NCBI GenBank assembly: GCA_037074765.1
Contig: JBAMDO010000327.1
Location: 1 to 43,192, forward strand
From: Mansonella perstans
Taxonomy: Eukaryota > Nematoda > Chromadorea > Rhabditida > Onchocercidae
DNA: 43,192 bases
Direction of reading: 5' to 3'
This document shows positions 16,170 to 29,276 of this stretch, piece by piece (position 1 is the first letter of the stretch; each line of letters starts with the position of its first letter). The notes under the pieces are model-generated. The model worked only from the letters and a program-made list of their open reading frames with translations, searched no databases and was not told the DNA's origin. Both the position numbers and the translations under genes were made by a program.

Positions 16170-18862
16170 GTAGTCATGCGATAGTGAATTCTTCGATTCT
16201 CGCTTTTTTTCTCAATATCTTTTGATAAAAAAACCTCATTTTGCGAAATCGCCCTTGTCAGTTCAAACAAATTGGACTGCAGTTATGAGAGCTTAGCATC
16301 ATTAGGCCAAAACAAATTAAACTGAAATTGAGAAATGAATTACAAGCATATGCTCCGTGAGTTACTCTTATGACTCTCATGCTTTCCTTATGAGAGTAAT
16401 TGATTTGCTCACTACGAAAATCAAAGGCATGATACCAAACCTTGAATTCTTTTTCATCTGCAGCCGTTTTCGTCATCAATGCAGTAAAATCCAGGACTTG
16501 TCACCATGCAAAAGAAGTGGGATGGATGAGGGACAGACCATAAACTCAGAGCCGAGTTCAATTCTGGCGTCTTCCCGGAAAAGAGCCATATTTTATTTTA
16601 TTAATCCAGTAAGATTTCCAAAACCAACTGAAGTACCATTTTGTCCCCTGCTTCATAACCTTCAGCATATAAATTTACAACCATTTCATACGGCTTTAAT
16701 TTTATTCGGCAAAATACTGTAATTCACAAGTATTCCAGTAGTCTTTCATTTGTTTGGCATGATGATTTTTAAAATTATATATTAAAATAATCTCGAGCTT
16801 AATTCGCTATTGTTTTTAAACAAACAAGTATTTCATCTCAGTTCTCATGCATCATTGTCTGAAGAATGTCAACTTAGAAAAAAATGATCTGGAATCATTC
16901 AAGGCATTGTTACAAGTAGTGCACTGATTGATGAAACGACTAAGCATTTAAGCAAAACCGATTGGAATTTCAGGATCTCACAGGAAGTTGATGCTAATAT
17001 TCGTTTCACAATATTTTAATATTTCGTTGTGTCTGTTGACTTATTATCGACAAAAATAATTTACTTTATACCTACACAGATATCAGATTTTCAGCCAAAA
17101 TTGAGATTTTGTCATAGTAATCAAACCCAGGAGCCTGTGAGATATTTATTGCTCGTATAAACTAACGTGATAAAACGGATGTCCAGACAGAATGTTTTGG
17201 AACTTAACTACTTGAAATTCTGTCCAAATTCTGGAGCTGTTAACTATTTCCTTTAAATTCAGCAGATCTGTTTCAAATATAATTAATCTGCAAATTCTAT
17301 TGCAAATATTCTTACAACAATATAATAACAACCCTTTTGTTTATTCAAAGCCATAAATAATCCTTAATGGATCTCCAGAACTATTTAAAAATTATGCTTT
17401 TCAAGTTATGGAAATTATTCAGACCACGAGGAGTTGAAACTCCAGACTAAACCCCAAATTATATTTGATCGCTCGACCATACTGAGAAAGGTGATGGAAA
17501 ATAAAAATAACCATCCAACAATGGAAAGCGAGCTCCGTAAACAATACCTCAAAGCTTGGACAATAGAAAATAAAAGCTTGGTTAATTGGAAAAATTCGTG
17601 GAATCCCTCGTAAAACTAATTGAAACAACTCTTAACCGCTTCCAATTTAAAGCTATTCAAGTTTCAGCGCAATTTGTATATATCAGTGCAAGTTTCAGCA
17701 CTTATTTCCAGTGAAATTAATCTAATTGCATACAAGACAAACACCACCTTATCCCATGGATTTCTTTTCTCTGCATTTCAAATTAACTTTCAAACACCAA
17801 TTCAATACTTATCTTGGCGCTTTTGATATTAAAAATCTTCACTATTAATATCGATGCTCCGCTAGCAAAAATTCAACATTTTCAAAATATATAAATATTA
17901 ACTAGAACTAGCAATGGCTGGTAAAAGAATTCACGTGAAACACAGTATTCGTTACAATTACTAAACCCGTGATTCTAGTTAAAAAGCAGTAATAAAAATA
18001 ATCTAGTAAAATGACTCTGTACATAAATCATATTTTTACAAAAGTTGAAAGCAATCACCCTAAAGCATCCAATTTACCGGAACATTTTCATGGAGATATA
18101 AGCATCGGTGTTGTGAAACTAAGGTCAGACATATAAAAATCATGAATGTCTTAACATATTACAAACTGACTGTACAAAACGAGTTGGTAGAAACGGAACA
18201 AATAATACAATTACGATTCCATCGTGCAAAAGCATCACTTTGCGACACATTCCTTTTCACTAATCACATTTTCGACTGAAAACAATTACTGCAAAAGCAT
18301 GACTAACAATGTTTAGACACTATTACATGTTCCTGAGAAGCGCTTTACATCAAAGACGGGAAAAAAATTCTACTTTGAGTAAAAGTTTGCTTTTTGAAAT
18401 ATTAGCAACTGCAAGATCTTCCGTCGCTCCAGCAGTTGGTCCTACAGTTAGGAAATGGGCATTAAACGAATAAAGGTAACGATAAACAAACAGTTCTGAA
18501 AAGTTCCAGAAAGACTATTGCATTACTGAAGGAACATCACTGAACAAGTTAAACGACCTATTAACTCGTCGAAGTTAGCAGGAAATGATCCGCCACTATG
18601 TAGCTGCAGCACCAGTTAAGAACAATATCATAAAACTGATTGCAGAGGAAAAGTTTTAGCCTGTGAATTTCTTAGTGGGTAGTGATTTACCAAGAATTTA
18701 AAGCAACAGAAAAACTCGAAAAGACCTCACTTCTTTATTCTTCAATGAAATAACTCCGTTCCTATTTTTTCGCAATAACTTGGTTATTCCAAGGAAGTTT
18801 CGCAACTCCCAACAGTTAATATTATCAAAATAACAATTTAGTAACTTAAGTAACAACCATAC

Positions 18863-21800
18863 CTGAACACAGATCTTATCACCATCTTCGATACGCAACG
18901 CCTGAAGCATTTGACTTGGGAAACGCAACTCGTCTGGGAATGGACTACAACTGTTAATATAAAACAGCCGCATACGTCTTACAGGAATTCTTGTTAACTT
19001 TTCAAGCATATGCATTAGACAAGAAACTGTTTGCGTTAAGCGTATTTTCAGACTTGCATTGTATCTTAAAAAAAAAAAAAAAACAGTAAATTTTCATTCT
19101 GAAAAACAATTCTAGGAATATAAAAAAGGCTTCCCCAAAACTGTTGAAAACGGATGATTGTAGAATAATCAAGGGAAAAAATTTCGATCACCCAGTTTCT
19201 TCGCATATCACAGCAACAATAGCATATTTCTTCGGAGTCATATCAACTTTACACAGTTGCTCTACACGACCATGTCGCTCAACCAGTTTAGCAAATACTT
19301 TCGGCTTAGTTTCACGGAGATCATAGTACCTAATACAATAAGATATATAGCTGTTTACAGTCAGGCTTACTAAATGACTTATGTAACATCCAGTTCTTCG
19401 AAGCTCACTTCAGCACTATTCAAAATGTAAAATGACACAAATTTTCATCAAAACGTCATGTATATGATGATGATAAACAATGATACAACCTAGTGACAAT
19501 TTATGGGATTTGACCAATTCTATGAATGCAGATGAATGTTTTTGTCACTTGCTACAAATTTCATCGAAAATTGAGTTTCAAATAAGAAATGAAAAAACAG
19601 AGAGTTAGACAATTACAACCCAAGCTTAGGAATTCTCAGATAACTCTGCTTCTGACTTCACATCACCCACCAAACATAATGCGAAGCACAGAAGGAGCTC
19701 AGTGTCACTGTAGAACACTCAATTTCAGAAATTGTTAATTTAATAAAACTTAATGGTACTATAACACAATTGAGAAGAAAAGAACAGAACCTTATAAGAA
19801 ACCTTTCCGATTGCTCCCTTTGTTCAGCTGATATATGTGATCCATTTAAAATTTTTAGTTGCGGAATGCGCCCAATGACCAAATGAAAATGCTCATCATT
19901 TGCATATTTCTCCCATAAAGGAATCGCGATGATCCGCAAATCTCGTAAAGTATTTATATTCGCTAAATGTTCAATGGAACTCCAATTGTCGATCAGACAT
20001 TTGTTTAAACTCAATCGACGAATACCATTCAAACAATTAAGATCATCTTTCTAAAAAAAATATATATGTAAATGTAAATCAGTGCACAGTTTGGTTAGCA
20101 GTGCCGTCATTTAGGTCTACAAAAACAAAAAAAAAAAAAAAATGAAAAGAAGTTAAGAAGCAAAAAAAAAGTTCCAATTAAGCGAACTGAGTTGGCTAGT
20201 TAACTTATGAGTTTGTAATGCACTTTTTTGCATGTTGCAAAACTTCTTTCTTATGACTGCTTGGCACAACAACTTAATCACTAAAAATCTTTTTAGACTT
20301 ACAAAGGAAAATCCTTTTAATTTTAGATGTGAATGTTCTAATATGAAAAATGAGACTCAGCATTTTACAAGACATTAGCTTTCACAAAACGAAGATTCGC
20401 ACCATCAAAAAAAATTCTTCAAACACCTACTTTCAATTTACAAAAGCGAATAGGATTTTCACACAGAGACAACGACGATAAATTCGGAAAGAACCTCCAC
20501 AACAAAGTGACTATTTCCCAATGCTCGATATTACATCTGCTCACATGCAAAGACTCCAGTGATTCTGATATGACTTCATCGCTAACATCAAAACAATTTC
20601 CCAGATTTCTGAAGAAATTTGTGGCATTCCATTAAACTCGAATGTAAGTGAATGTTAAGAAAATGATGCCATAAAAAAGCACCAGAAATAGTGGGCAATT
20701 GAAGTAGCAGGATACCTGTTTTCTGACAGATGTAATTCTTTCAATTTTGGCATTTTATTTAACAATTTTCGTACTGTTGACATCGGTAAATCCGTGCCAT
20801 TTAATATAAACAACTCCAAATTCATGGCAAGAGGAAAGCTTGATACTGTCAAAAATGACTGTAGTGGATTGTATCCCAAGTTTAATACCTCCAATCTGGG
20901 CAAAGAAAAAATGGCAGTGATTTCTTCCCATGATGAGAGCCTGTTCCAAGCCAAATCTACCTAAATATGCAAATAAATAGTAAGATTACAACCCTAAATG
21001 CTGAAACTACTGAAAGGAATGCTGTGACTTACCTCACGAGCATATCTGCAGACTGACAGAAATTGAGCCTTATCACCGATTCGATCAATGTATTTGTGAT
21101 TGAGTACAAGAAGCAAAAGGGTGTGTTCGCTAGCGAGCTTACATGGACTTGTACCTGTCTAAATTCGGATGGAATTTGAGCACAAACATTCTATTTCTGG
21201 ATTTCATATGTTGACGAGTTCAGTACGTGTGAGTAAAAAGTTCGAAAAAGGAAAACAAAAGAATTATTTGATTGACAAAATTAATCAATAAATTTACTGA
21301 ACATCTATCATCCCATAATTAAAAATGTAATTAATTAGTAAGAAAATATTCATTTTGAAATACTAACCATGGATTTCAGTAGTACGATCGATTCATCGAT
21401 GTCCACATTACACAAATATTTTTTTTCCAGTTCTTCAACAAGAGATGATGAGCTACATTCTTCGTTCTAAAAATGGAATTAAATCATTGGAAACGATAGA
21501 ATACTCAAATTACTTTACTTTATACATCTTTGTGAAACTTTATTGACAAGTTTCTATTCAATGTAACAATTTTAGTAAAACTTGGCTTCTAGCAATTGCA
21601 AAGGTGAATGTGAAATAGGCTATTGCATTTATGCCTATTTAGTGAATGGCCATAATTGCTCTATGTTATCTATATGTTGATCAAATTTTCGGAGATAAGA
21701 AATGAAATTAATGAAGAAATTATTTCTATGCTAAATTTACAAAAAACTATTTAACAAAAAAAAACAGGAGATAGAAAATTGCTATTGATGATATGCTGAT

Positions 21801-22317
21801 AATATATGTTAAGAATTTCATATAAATTTCTGTAATATTAAAATCTCATCATTTTTAAGTGTTTCATTAAGAGATCAATGAACATTCTATTTCAGTTTCA
21901 GTAAGAGATCAATGAACATTCTATTTCAGTTTCAATAAGAGATCAATGAACATTCTATTTCAGTTTCAGTAAGAGATCAATGAACATTCTATTTCAGTTT
22001 CAAATTTTGCACGTAAATAGAGCTAAGAGTAACGTGCAACCTTATGAGAGCTTTCATTGCTATCATCATTCGAATTATTGCACACAATACAATCACCATT
22101 ATTAGAATCTTTATTACTCCCTCCTTCCATCCAATCGATGTATTTGTCATCAATTGCTTCCTCGAATTGAAGCTTATATCTGAAATAAATAGAATCAGTG
22201 AGGTAGTACGTGTAGTACGTGATTTACGTATACTTCCTATTACCCCTCTAATAAACTATATTGCAGTTGTGGTTGAATAAAATGAGGAGGGAATTGCTGC
22301 AGATGGTTGCTACACAT
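18863..22317 (-). CDS. coel-1: Tubulin-specific chaperone cofactor E-like protein (TBCEL)
   Basis: TBCEL family proteins destabilise tubulin heterodimers in the cytoplasm. Minus-strand exons in order: 22317-22244, 22179-22041, 21466-21368, 21158-21033, 20960-20716, 20608-20431, 20050-19791, 19329-19192, 19064-18863. All phases agree and give 487 residues to a GTATGG donor. The last exon, probably only a few codons, was not resolved. Residues about 105-360 are leucine-rich repeats (LAWNRLSSWEEI, LEVLNLGYNPL, LKELHLSEN). The LRR cap reads ILNGSHISAEQREQSERF and IRYYDL, as in vertebrate TBCEL. Residues about 400-487 are a ubiquitin-like domain ending IEDGDKICVQ. There is no CAP-Gly domain, which separates it from true TBCE. 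The start (MCSNHLQQFPPHF) is inferred from phase and may be wrong. The acidic Asn/Ser-rich segment in exons 2-3 is longer than in vertebrates. Confidence 0.9.
21867..22002. repeat. 34-bp tandem repeat, four copies, in TBCEL intron 2
   Basis: Copies at 21867-21900, 21901-21934, 21935-21968 and 21969-22002 are almost identical and differ only at the first two bases. On the plus strand each unit starts GTAAGAG or a variant and contains CTATTTCAG, so it mimics a donor and an acceptor. The host gene is on the other strand, so these are probably not used. Confidence 0.95.
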
Positions 22318-23110
22318 ATAAATATATACAGATGCAATGAGAGAGTGATGCAAGAGAGTGTGGTAAAGATGGAAAGGATCGGATGGAGAAGATAACAAAG
22401 AAGTTGTTAGTGTTGTTATTTTCTTTTATATGAAGTAAAAGTGACATACATACCCACCTTGAATGAATGAACCAATTAGATACTGTTGTTAATCATCTAA
22501 TCTACCCAAGTTTGCAATAAATTACGAGTTTTACAATAATAGTATGGAGAATAAGAGTTTAACAGATGTTGCAATATTTGGTGGCCTAGCTAGGCTTACC
22601 ATTCACCCTTCATATACCTCTTTCCACAAAGCCTCAATCACCGTTTATTAGCTATAAGCTAAATAGCATTGTCAGCTTGTAAAATAACAGATGATGATGT
22701 CGATTACTAACGGTTCACCTAGCAACATTTGCTTGATAACTGTCATCCATCTTTTAATATCCATTCCAACTACTATCTCTTTCAGGTTAGCTCCTAATAT
22801 TTAAATCTTCTTATGAGATTTAATAATAAAAAGCTTTATCCTTTACTATCTACTTCCATTTATTTTCGTTCCTGAATAATCCCATATAATCATCATATGG
22901 TACTCCGCAATTCTTCTTAGATATGACTGTAAAAAAGATTCAATAAAGGCTAGCGACATAATTGCCTCCATCCGTTGTTTTGATGCTATTTAAAGATTAA
23001 TAGTGAACTTTAGTTAACTATTTAAATGTTAATTTTCTTTTTTTTATAGGTTCACACTTTTGCAACTTTTCCAACACTGATCTCTGGATAGCAAAAAAAA
23101 AGAACCTACT

Positions 23111-23134
23111 AAACGATCCATATATGGATCGTTT
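23111..23134. repeat. Perfect 24-bp palindrome
   Basis: AAACGATCCATA is followed directly by its exact complement, with no loop. It could extrude a cruciform or bind a dimeric protein. Nothing else around it suggests a mobile element. Confidence 0.85.
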
Positions 23135-25204
23135 TATTTATATTTCTAATGTGCTAGAAGGATGGGAATAGATGAGGTACCTTGTGCATCCTGAAATATT
23201 TAATTTGAGCCTGCCTATTTTTAAATTACAAAGCTGAGAAAAACTAGACCAATGATTGCTATCAATTTTTTCAGTAGTTATATTTTGTTGAAATGATATA
23301 GCAGTACCTGATCAGATTATTTTTTTGCACTTTTTTTTTTTACACTATTACACTATTCTCTATAATTGATAGTAGTGAATAAATGGCTTATTGAAAACTT
23401 CATAGTATCATCATGTCTGATTGGTCCTGATCAAATGCACTGCTGTTCTCAAGATTTCGGCAATATTTCTTTTTCTAACATATAGTGTGATAAATAGGAG
23501 GCTGTTGCGAATAAAATATTCTTAAATACATAAGATCAGCCTACTATTCATCGATTACTAGTTCAATGAATTTTGGCCATCACAAAAAGTATTTCACATT
23601 ATTTTAAGTGGTTCATGTACTTTTCATTCCTGTTTTTCTCACATTTCATCATTTGCTTCTTATTTGAGAGAATTTCATATACATCTTCTACAAATAAAAC
23701 GATAAAATAAAATAAATGAAAAATGCAATTTTTCATCATACCATTACTTCCGTTTTGGTAATCAGAATCAGGTGAGGAAACACTGATATCAATAATGAGG
23801 ATAAAAATGTCCAAAAAAAAAATGATTGATGGAAGTGGTTGAAAACAAAAAATTATAGTTGCTGATTAAACTCATAGATCTAATCGTCATTTTTTTGAAT
23901 TGTTAACATAAAACTTGACGTAAAGATTCTTGATCAAAACTTTCTGGATATGATTTTGCTGAAAGAATTTTCATTTCTCTGCTTCAAATCAAAAACCGAT
24001 TTTGAAAAGCGTAAATGAATACGTAGGAGTTCCTTATAACATTTTATTTCTCTCATATTTTTGAAAGGCAATTGCTGATGATAACTACGAGTGAAGTTAA
24101 TTATAGAAACTGGTTTTTTATATTTCCAAAAGATCTATAAGAGAGGAAAATAATTGACATTTTCAGTCTACTAAAGGAGTTTGTACTTTTTTTATTCAAA
24201 TTATACAACACAATTTTATCAATGCATGGTCAAAAACATTCGTGATATTTCCGGCTAGTTGTGGATACTGGAAAGAAAAACTATATCGTGAAGGTGAAGC
24301 GGTCAAATTTTTAGATTGGAAAATGATAAATTGAATCAAGCTTTCAAATAAATGTTACAACGAGAAAATATCATTAAATTATTACAAATGTTTTGACAAT
24401 ATAAACTTTCGCTATTCAAAACAAAGCCAAATAAACAATCAACACTAACTGCCACATTAATTTCAAGTCGAAATTTAGCAAATAGGAATGGCAAATTAGC
24501 AATTTGCATGGCCCCCATTTTGATACATAGAAGTGTTATTCTAATCAAATAATAAGTGGTAAATTAACGGCAAAGTGCATATTTAGAAATTAGATCATTG
24601 GCACAATACCACAAGACGACCTCTGTTTTCCCTTCACTTTTTTTAAACTCCAAATTTGCGTCTGTTTAGAGAGAATACCTTATGATTGTATGATAATTTA
24701 TCATATAAGTCATAATAAACAAATAAATTTAAGCAATAAGTTAGGACAATAGAGCAAACAATGGTATGGGAAGCAAAGCAAAATTAATCTAACCTTACAG
24801 ATGGGCCATCTTCAAAGAAGTCATATTTCGGCTATCTACTGAAACATTATCCAAACATAATATACAATCCTGAATGAACGTAGAAAAATGGAGATGATAT
24901 TTGTCTCGTACATTCAGCTAGTTTTAATTTCTGCTTCTTTCCTTTGCTTGCGCAAATTTGCAAGAAGTATGTCCCACCAAAAAGACCATGGAAGTTTGCC
25001 GCAATTCCCTCTTACTACTGGCATTTCCAAGCACGCATAATTACCATACTCACTTGCAATTCAATTTACTGCATTAATTTTGATTCTATATGGATCGGTG
25101 ATTGTTGACTAGTCGAATTTCCGCCTATCAAATTTATACACTCCATTCATTGCTATCCCTCACTGCTAATGAAACCACAACATCATGTCGACAAATTAAA
25201 CAAT

Positions 25205-25330
25205 GCTCCAAGTACCATTATTGATTATTGATTCAAGTACCATTATTACTACCATTATTGATTCAACTTGATTCATGTATCATTATTTATTATGATAATT
25301 AATTTTGCTACCACTAATTGATTCAAGTTG
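25205..25330. repeat. Degenerate ACCATTATTGATTCAAG repeats
   Basis: Five or six diverged copies of a motif near TACCATTATTGATTCAAG occur with irregular spacing. It is low-complexity DNA upstream of the ULK3 gene. Confidence 0.6.
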
Positions 25331-26051
25331 TATTTAAATTGCACATACTTATCGATGATAAATGGATATCAGTGATTTCAAGTGTTCTTTTCCTTATGAT
25401 GTTTGAAAATTCTTTTGCCTTAATTCCAATGAAATATAAATGAAAAAGTTGGATGAATATTAATTGAAAAAAGTTAACATTAAATTTTATAATTTGCAAA
25501 GAAAAAGATCCATTTGTACAAAATGGTCGCTGAATTCGACGTTATTGCCTTTTCATAATGAGCTTTGAATTTTCACACATTTTTCACTTCAATTCATCTC
25601 TAATAAATTAATTGTTTAAATTATAAATTACAAATTAATTAATGTTATATTTAAGTGAATAAGACTGCTTTCACATTTTTTAATATTTGTACTCCAATCA
25701 GATCAAAGCATTGTTCAGCAGTGCCATTTTAAATGTTTCATAACGAAGCAAACTGATGTGACACATATTTAGAGAAATAATTTATGGACGGAGACCTGGA
25801 TGTAAATTTAGAATAATAATTGAGATGAAGTGTAATGAACGATGTAGACTTAATATGAGCATATACATACGGTGAATATCGGGAAATACGCGAATAGCAT
25901 TAGTTTATTTTCTGGTAACTCACAGATGTACTTATCGGCTAAATTGAAACATTCTTTCATGTTTACTTCGTTGTTTAAAATGTTTTTTCATCTTTGTTCC
26001 GTTTAATACATTATGCAAATTTTTCTTACGACTTTATAAACTTGTTAACTT

Positions 26052-26064
26052 TTATTAATTTCAG
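26052..26064 (+). promoter_or_regulatory. Possible trans-splice (or 5' UTR) acceptor of ULK3
   Basis: TTATTAATTTCAG ends 40 bases before the ULK3 start codon, with no other AG-acceptor of similar quality in between. In nematodes such a site often receives a spliced leader. The sequence cannot distinguish this from a cis-intron in the 5' UTR. Confidence 0.35.
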
Positions 26065-26104
26065 ATGTTTTAACGTATAATAAGCGTAGCAATACTGCTA
26101 CATT

Positions 26105-29031
26105 ATGCCAAATGATAATCAACCGTGCTACATTCCAAGTATCATTGGTGGATGCACAATTTGTGAGAGGTAACAAATATCACTATCTTTATCTTTCATA
26201 TTATCCTCATCCTATATCTTCTCTAAAAGCATATTTCATGATTCCAAATTTTTGCCAAATGCCATATAATGTTTTTTGTACTTTCTAGATTAGCCTATAC
26301 ATTTTCATCTGTTTCATTTTGTCTTTTTCGTCATATTTTGTCCATGCAAGATGCTAAATTTATTGTAGAATTGGAAATGGTACATTTTCTTCTGTTTTTA
26401 AAGCGATATCTGCATCCGGTGGCTCTAGTGGTGTGCGTACCACTGTAGCAGTTAAAGTTATGAACATGCAGGCTGCCAATGCTTCAAAACTTAGCTCTGA
26501 TTGTGTTGTTTCGGAAATAAGGATCTTAAAGAATTTAAAGCACAGGTATTCATTCATATTTTACCACAAATTAGGGAAATTGATTAAAAGAGATGTTATT
26601 TGTCATCTTCTGTTAAAGGCAACCGATAAGATTATTAGGTAGCAAAAAAGTTGAATTCACTCTTGAATAATGAAAGCTCACGTTACCATAAAATATGAAA
26701 CAAAACCTGATTTCCAAATATGTTTGTAAATACCCTTTCAGAAATATAGTTCGTTTGTATGATTTCCAGTGGGATCGGTACAATGTATATCTCATTATGG
26801 AATATTGTGGTGGTGGCGATTTGGGTTCATTCATCAAACATTATGGCTCACTACCAGAAGCTGTTACGCGTCGTTTGTTTCGTCAGTTGGCCTCGGCAAT
26901 CCAGTATATGCGAGCAATGGATGTGGCACATATGGATTTGAAGCCACAAAATATTTTACTTACTAACCGAGATAAACCTTCTGTCAAGGTTGTTTAAATC
27001 AAAAACCAATTAGAATTTCAAAATTATTTCAAGTGGTTGGAATCCATAACTTTTTTGTGTTTAAAAGCTTCACTCGAATTTTTCCTTGAAATAAGTCATT
27101 ACAGGTGTCAGATTTTGGTCTTTCGCAGTACTTGAAGAAGAATGAGCAGGCGTCATCATTTCGGGGCTCTCCTCTTTACATGGCACCCGAAATTTTTTGC
27201 CGAGAGTCCTATGACAGTCGTGTCGATTTGTGGTTAAGTTTTTTTTTTGCATAATTCTTCCAAATATTATGCTATATCTAAAAAAAATCGTAGTTTGAAA
27301 GTTTAAAACTCATGTTTTACAGGTCATGCGGTATTATTCTCTATGAATGTTTATACGGCGTGCCGCCATTTATTGCCCACACATATGGTGAACTCCTGGA
27401 ACAAATTTTGTCACAACAGTCCATAAATTTTCCAATGAATGTGCATCTTTCATGTGATTGTATTGACCTTTTGCAAGGTTATTTTTATATAAAAGTAGCA
27501 GTCCGATATATTCAACACATTTCTTTTTACGTAGCTATTACTCATTTACAAAAATTTATACCTTTAACTTACAGCGCTGCTCGTTCGGAATCCTCATGAT
27601 CGCATTACGTTTGAACGGTTTTTTACGCATCCGTTTGTGGATCTCTTGAAATTGTCTTCATCTGCTGAACTGGAAAAAGCTAACAATTACGTGAAGAAAT
27701 CACAGCAAGCTGAATCTGAACATGTGTGTGTTTTTTTTTTCATGCTAATGAAATTGATTTATAAAAAACATCTTTCCGAATAAGAGCTAGCAGTGGTTTC
27801 GATTTATGTTAAGAAAGATGTAGCTTGGTAGATCAGGTTTAATTTTCCGTCTTAGTTTACGTAGATTACAACACAGTGCAAAATTCTTTTGTGACCATTT
27901 AGAAAAGTGTATATAAACTAGAAGAGCTATTGACAAAAAGTGGGTTCAGATATGAAATATCACTTACATTGTGTTTTGTCATTTACTTTCTAATTTGAAT
28001 CATTTCTTCACAGAATCTAGTTGAAGCGACAAAATTATTATCAAATGCCGTACAAATTTACATCCATTGTTTGCAACTGTTTGATAATAATGAAGAGAAA
28101 ACGAAATTTCGCGAACAAATTAAAGCGTATCTAGAACATGCTGAAAACATGAAGAAACGTATGCGACCGGTTATTGAGGAACTCATTGTGGAGCAATCAC
28201 TTGATCAGAAAGAATGGAATGACTGGCCCCAGGTATGTCCTTGGAGATGGTTTAGGACCACATCTGTTTGTTCTAATCTCTCAAGTTTCTTTTAAATTAT
28301 TCTTATAGATAAAATCACATTATTTGGAGCTCTTTTAAGTGCTTTAAAAAAAAACCACTACTTCAAATATCTGATATTTTTATCCACTTCCGAAAAATTT
28401 TATCGTGAAATGCGTGTTTATTTTTAGGTTCGTGCTGCTGAGCTAGTAGCACATACGGCCCATGATTTGGGACGTCAGGAACGATGGAATGAGGCATTAG
28501 AGAAGTATACATTAGCAATTGAAAGTGCACTGCATGTTTTAAGTAATGAAAATCGTTGTACAGAACGTTGCATCAAATTACAACGTAAAGTTTCGAGTTG
28601 GTTATCTGCAGCGGAACAAATAAAAGTATGTTTCGTTTTTTGTCTCCCTTCTTTCAACCATATCTACAGCGCTGTTGGCTAGACTGGTGAATGATATTTC
28701 TTATTTCATTAGACTTTATGCGTCCTGAGTTCTGGGATGTTTTTTTTGAAATTTGATTTAATTAGGCTTGATCACTTACCCAATATATGATTACTGAAAA
28801 AATATACAAGTAAGTAGTAAATCTTTCCTGCCCGATTTTTGAAATGTATTTCAATTAGTAAGAATATGTCGATACTATAACGAAAATTCTGATGCTTCAT
28901 TTTGGACTTCTTTCCATCAGAAATATGTGCAAATTATGAATGACGATGACGAAATTTCGATGAACAGTGGTGATGAAGCTGACAAACAATTCCACCAAAT
29001 TGCCGTAAATAAGCAGTGTATAATTTCATAA
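26105..29031 (+). CDS. ULK3-like serine/threonine kinase with MIT domains
   Basis: Protein kinase of the unc-51/ULK group. In other animals ULK3 acts in autophagy, Hedgehog signalling and abscission timing through ESCRT-III binding. Exons: 26105-26169, 26369-26545, 26742-26988, 27105-27232, 27323-27477, 27575-27723, 28014-28232, 28428-28625, 28921-29031. Phases agree and give 482 aa (human ULK3 is about 472). Glycine loop RIGNGTFSSVF (22-32), VAVK Lys51, helix-C Glu71, catalytic loop HMDLKPQN (Asp146), DFG Asp166 and APE at 190-192. HMD in place of HRD fits ULK3, which has HLD. The C-terminal half carries two MIT-like helical repeats, roughly residues 285-360 and 378-445 (for example AELVAHTAHDLGRQERWNEA). 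The tail is acidic (NDDDEISMNSGDEADK). The start lies 40 bases after a good acceptor. The kinase looks catalytically intact. Confidence 0.95.
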
Positions 29032-29180
29032 GGTGTAGATTAACAATAATCTTTGCATCTGTCGAAACTATGTTAGAATAGTATATATATTTCGTCTTTC
29101 ATTTCTTTTTTTTCTTTTCTCTTTCCCTTGTTATTACTATATGTACACTGTTAAGTGTACTCTGAATTATTTCATAACGG

Positions 29181-29243
29181 TTGAATATTGTGTAATTCAT
29201 TGGAGATTATAATAGTTGAATATTGTGTGATTCATTGAAGATT
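29181..29243. repeat. Short direct duplication in the ULK3 3' UTR
   Basis: TTGAATATTGTGTAATTCAT and its continuation (28 bp, 29181-29208) recur with two changes at 29216-29243, immediately before the poly(A) signal. Confidence 0.85.
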
Positions 29244-29270
29244 CTTTGTTTGTCCGTTATCTTCAAGGAA

Positions 29271-29276
29271 AATAAA
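29271..29276 (+). terminator. Polyadenylation signal of ULK3
   Basis: AATAAA 240 bases after the stop codon, the first perfect signal downstream of the gene. Confidence 0.5.

Larger units (their letters stand above)
13405..18862. other. Large convergent spacer (TWK end to TBCEL end)
   Basis: Nearly 5.5 kb between two genes that point towards each other. No open frame shows a recognisable domain. The longest, 121 codons at 16357-16722, lacks any clear motif. The stretch holds a hairpin (15972-16010) and a 25-base T run (16145-16169). The TBCEL terminal exon and 3' UTR must lie in roughly the last 500 bases. Confidence 0.55.
22318..26064. other. Divergent spacer between TBCEL and ULK3
   Basis: About 3.7 kb holding both promoters. 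No gene is recognised on either strand. It contains a 24-bp palindrome (23111-23134), degenerate ATTATTGATTCAAG repeats (about 25205-25330), and long stretches of AT-rich DNA with no open frame above about 75 codons. Confidence 0.6.

Noticed and set aside
16357..16722. 121-codon open frame in the convergent spacer, the longest unspliced frame there
   Set aside because: No recognisable motif, no consistent splice structure, and residue make-up rich in Phe, Leu and Ile as expected from AT-rich noncoding DNA.
22505..22517. TACCCAAGTTTG resembling the core of the nematode SL1 spliced leader
   Set aside because: The upstream GGTTTAAT part is degraded and the sequence continues with CAATAA rather than GAG followed by a GT donor. 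There is no Sm site or 5S rRNA context.
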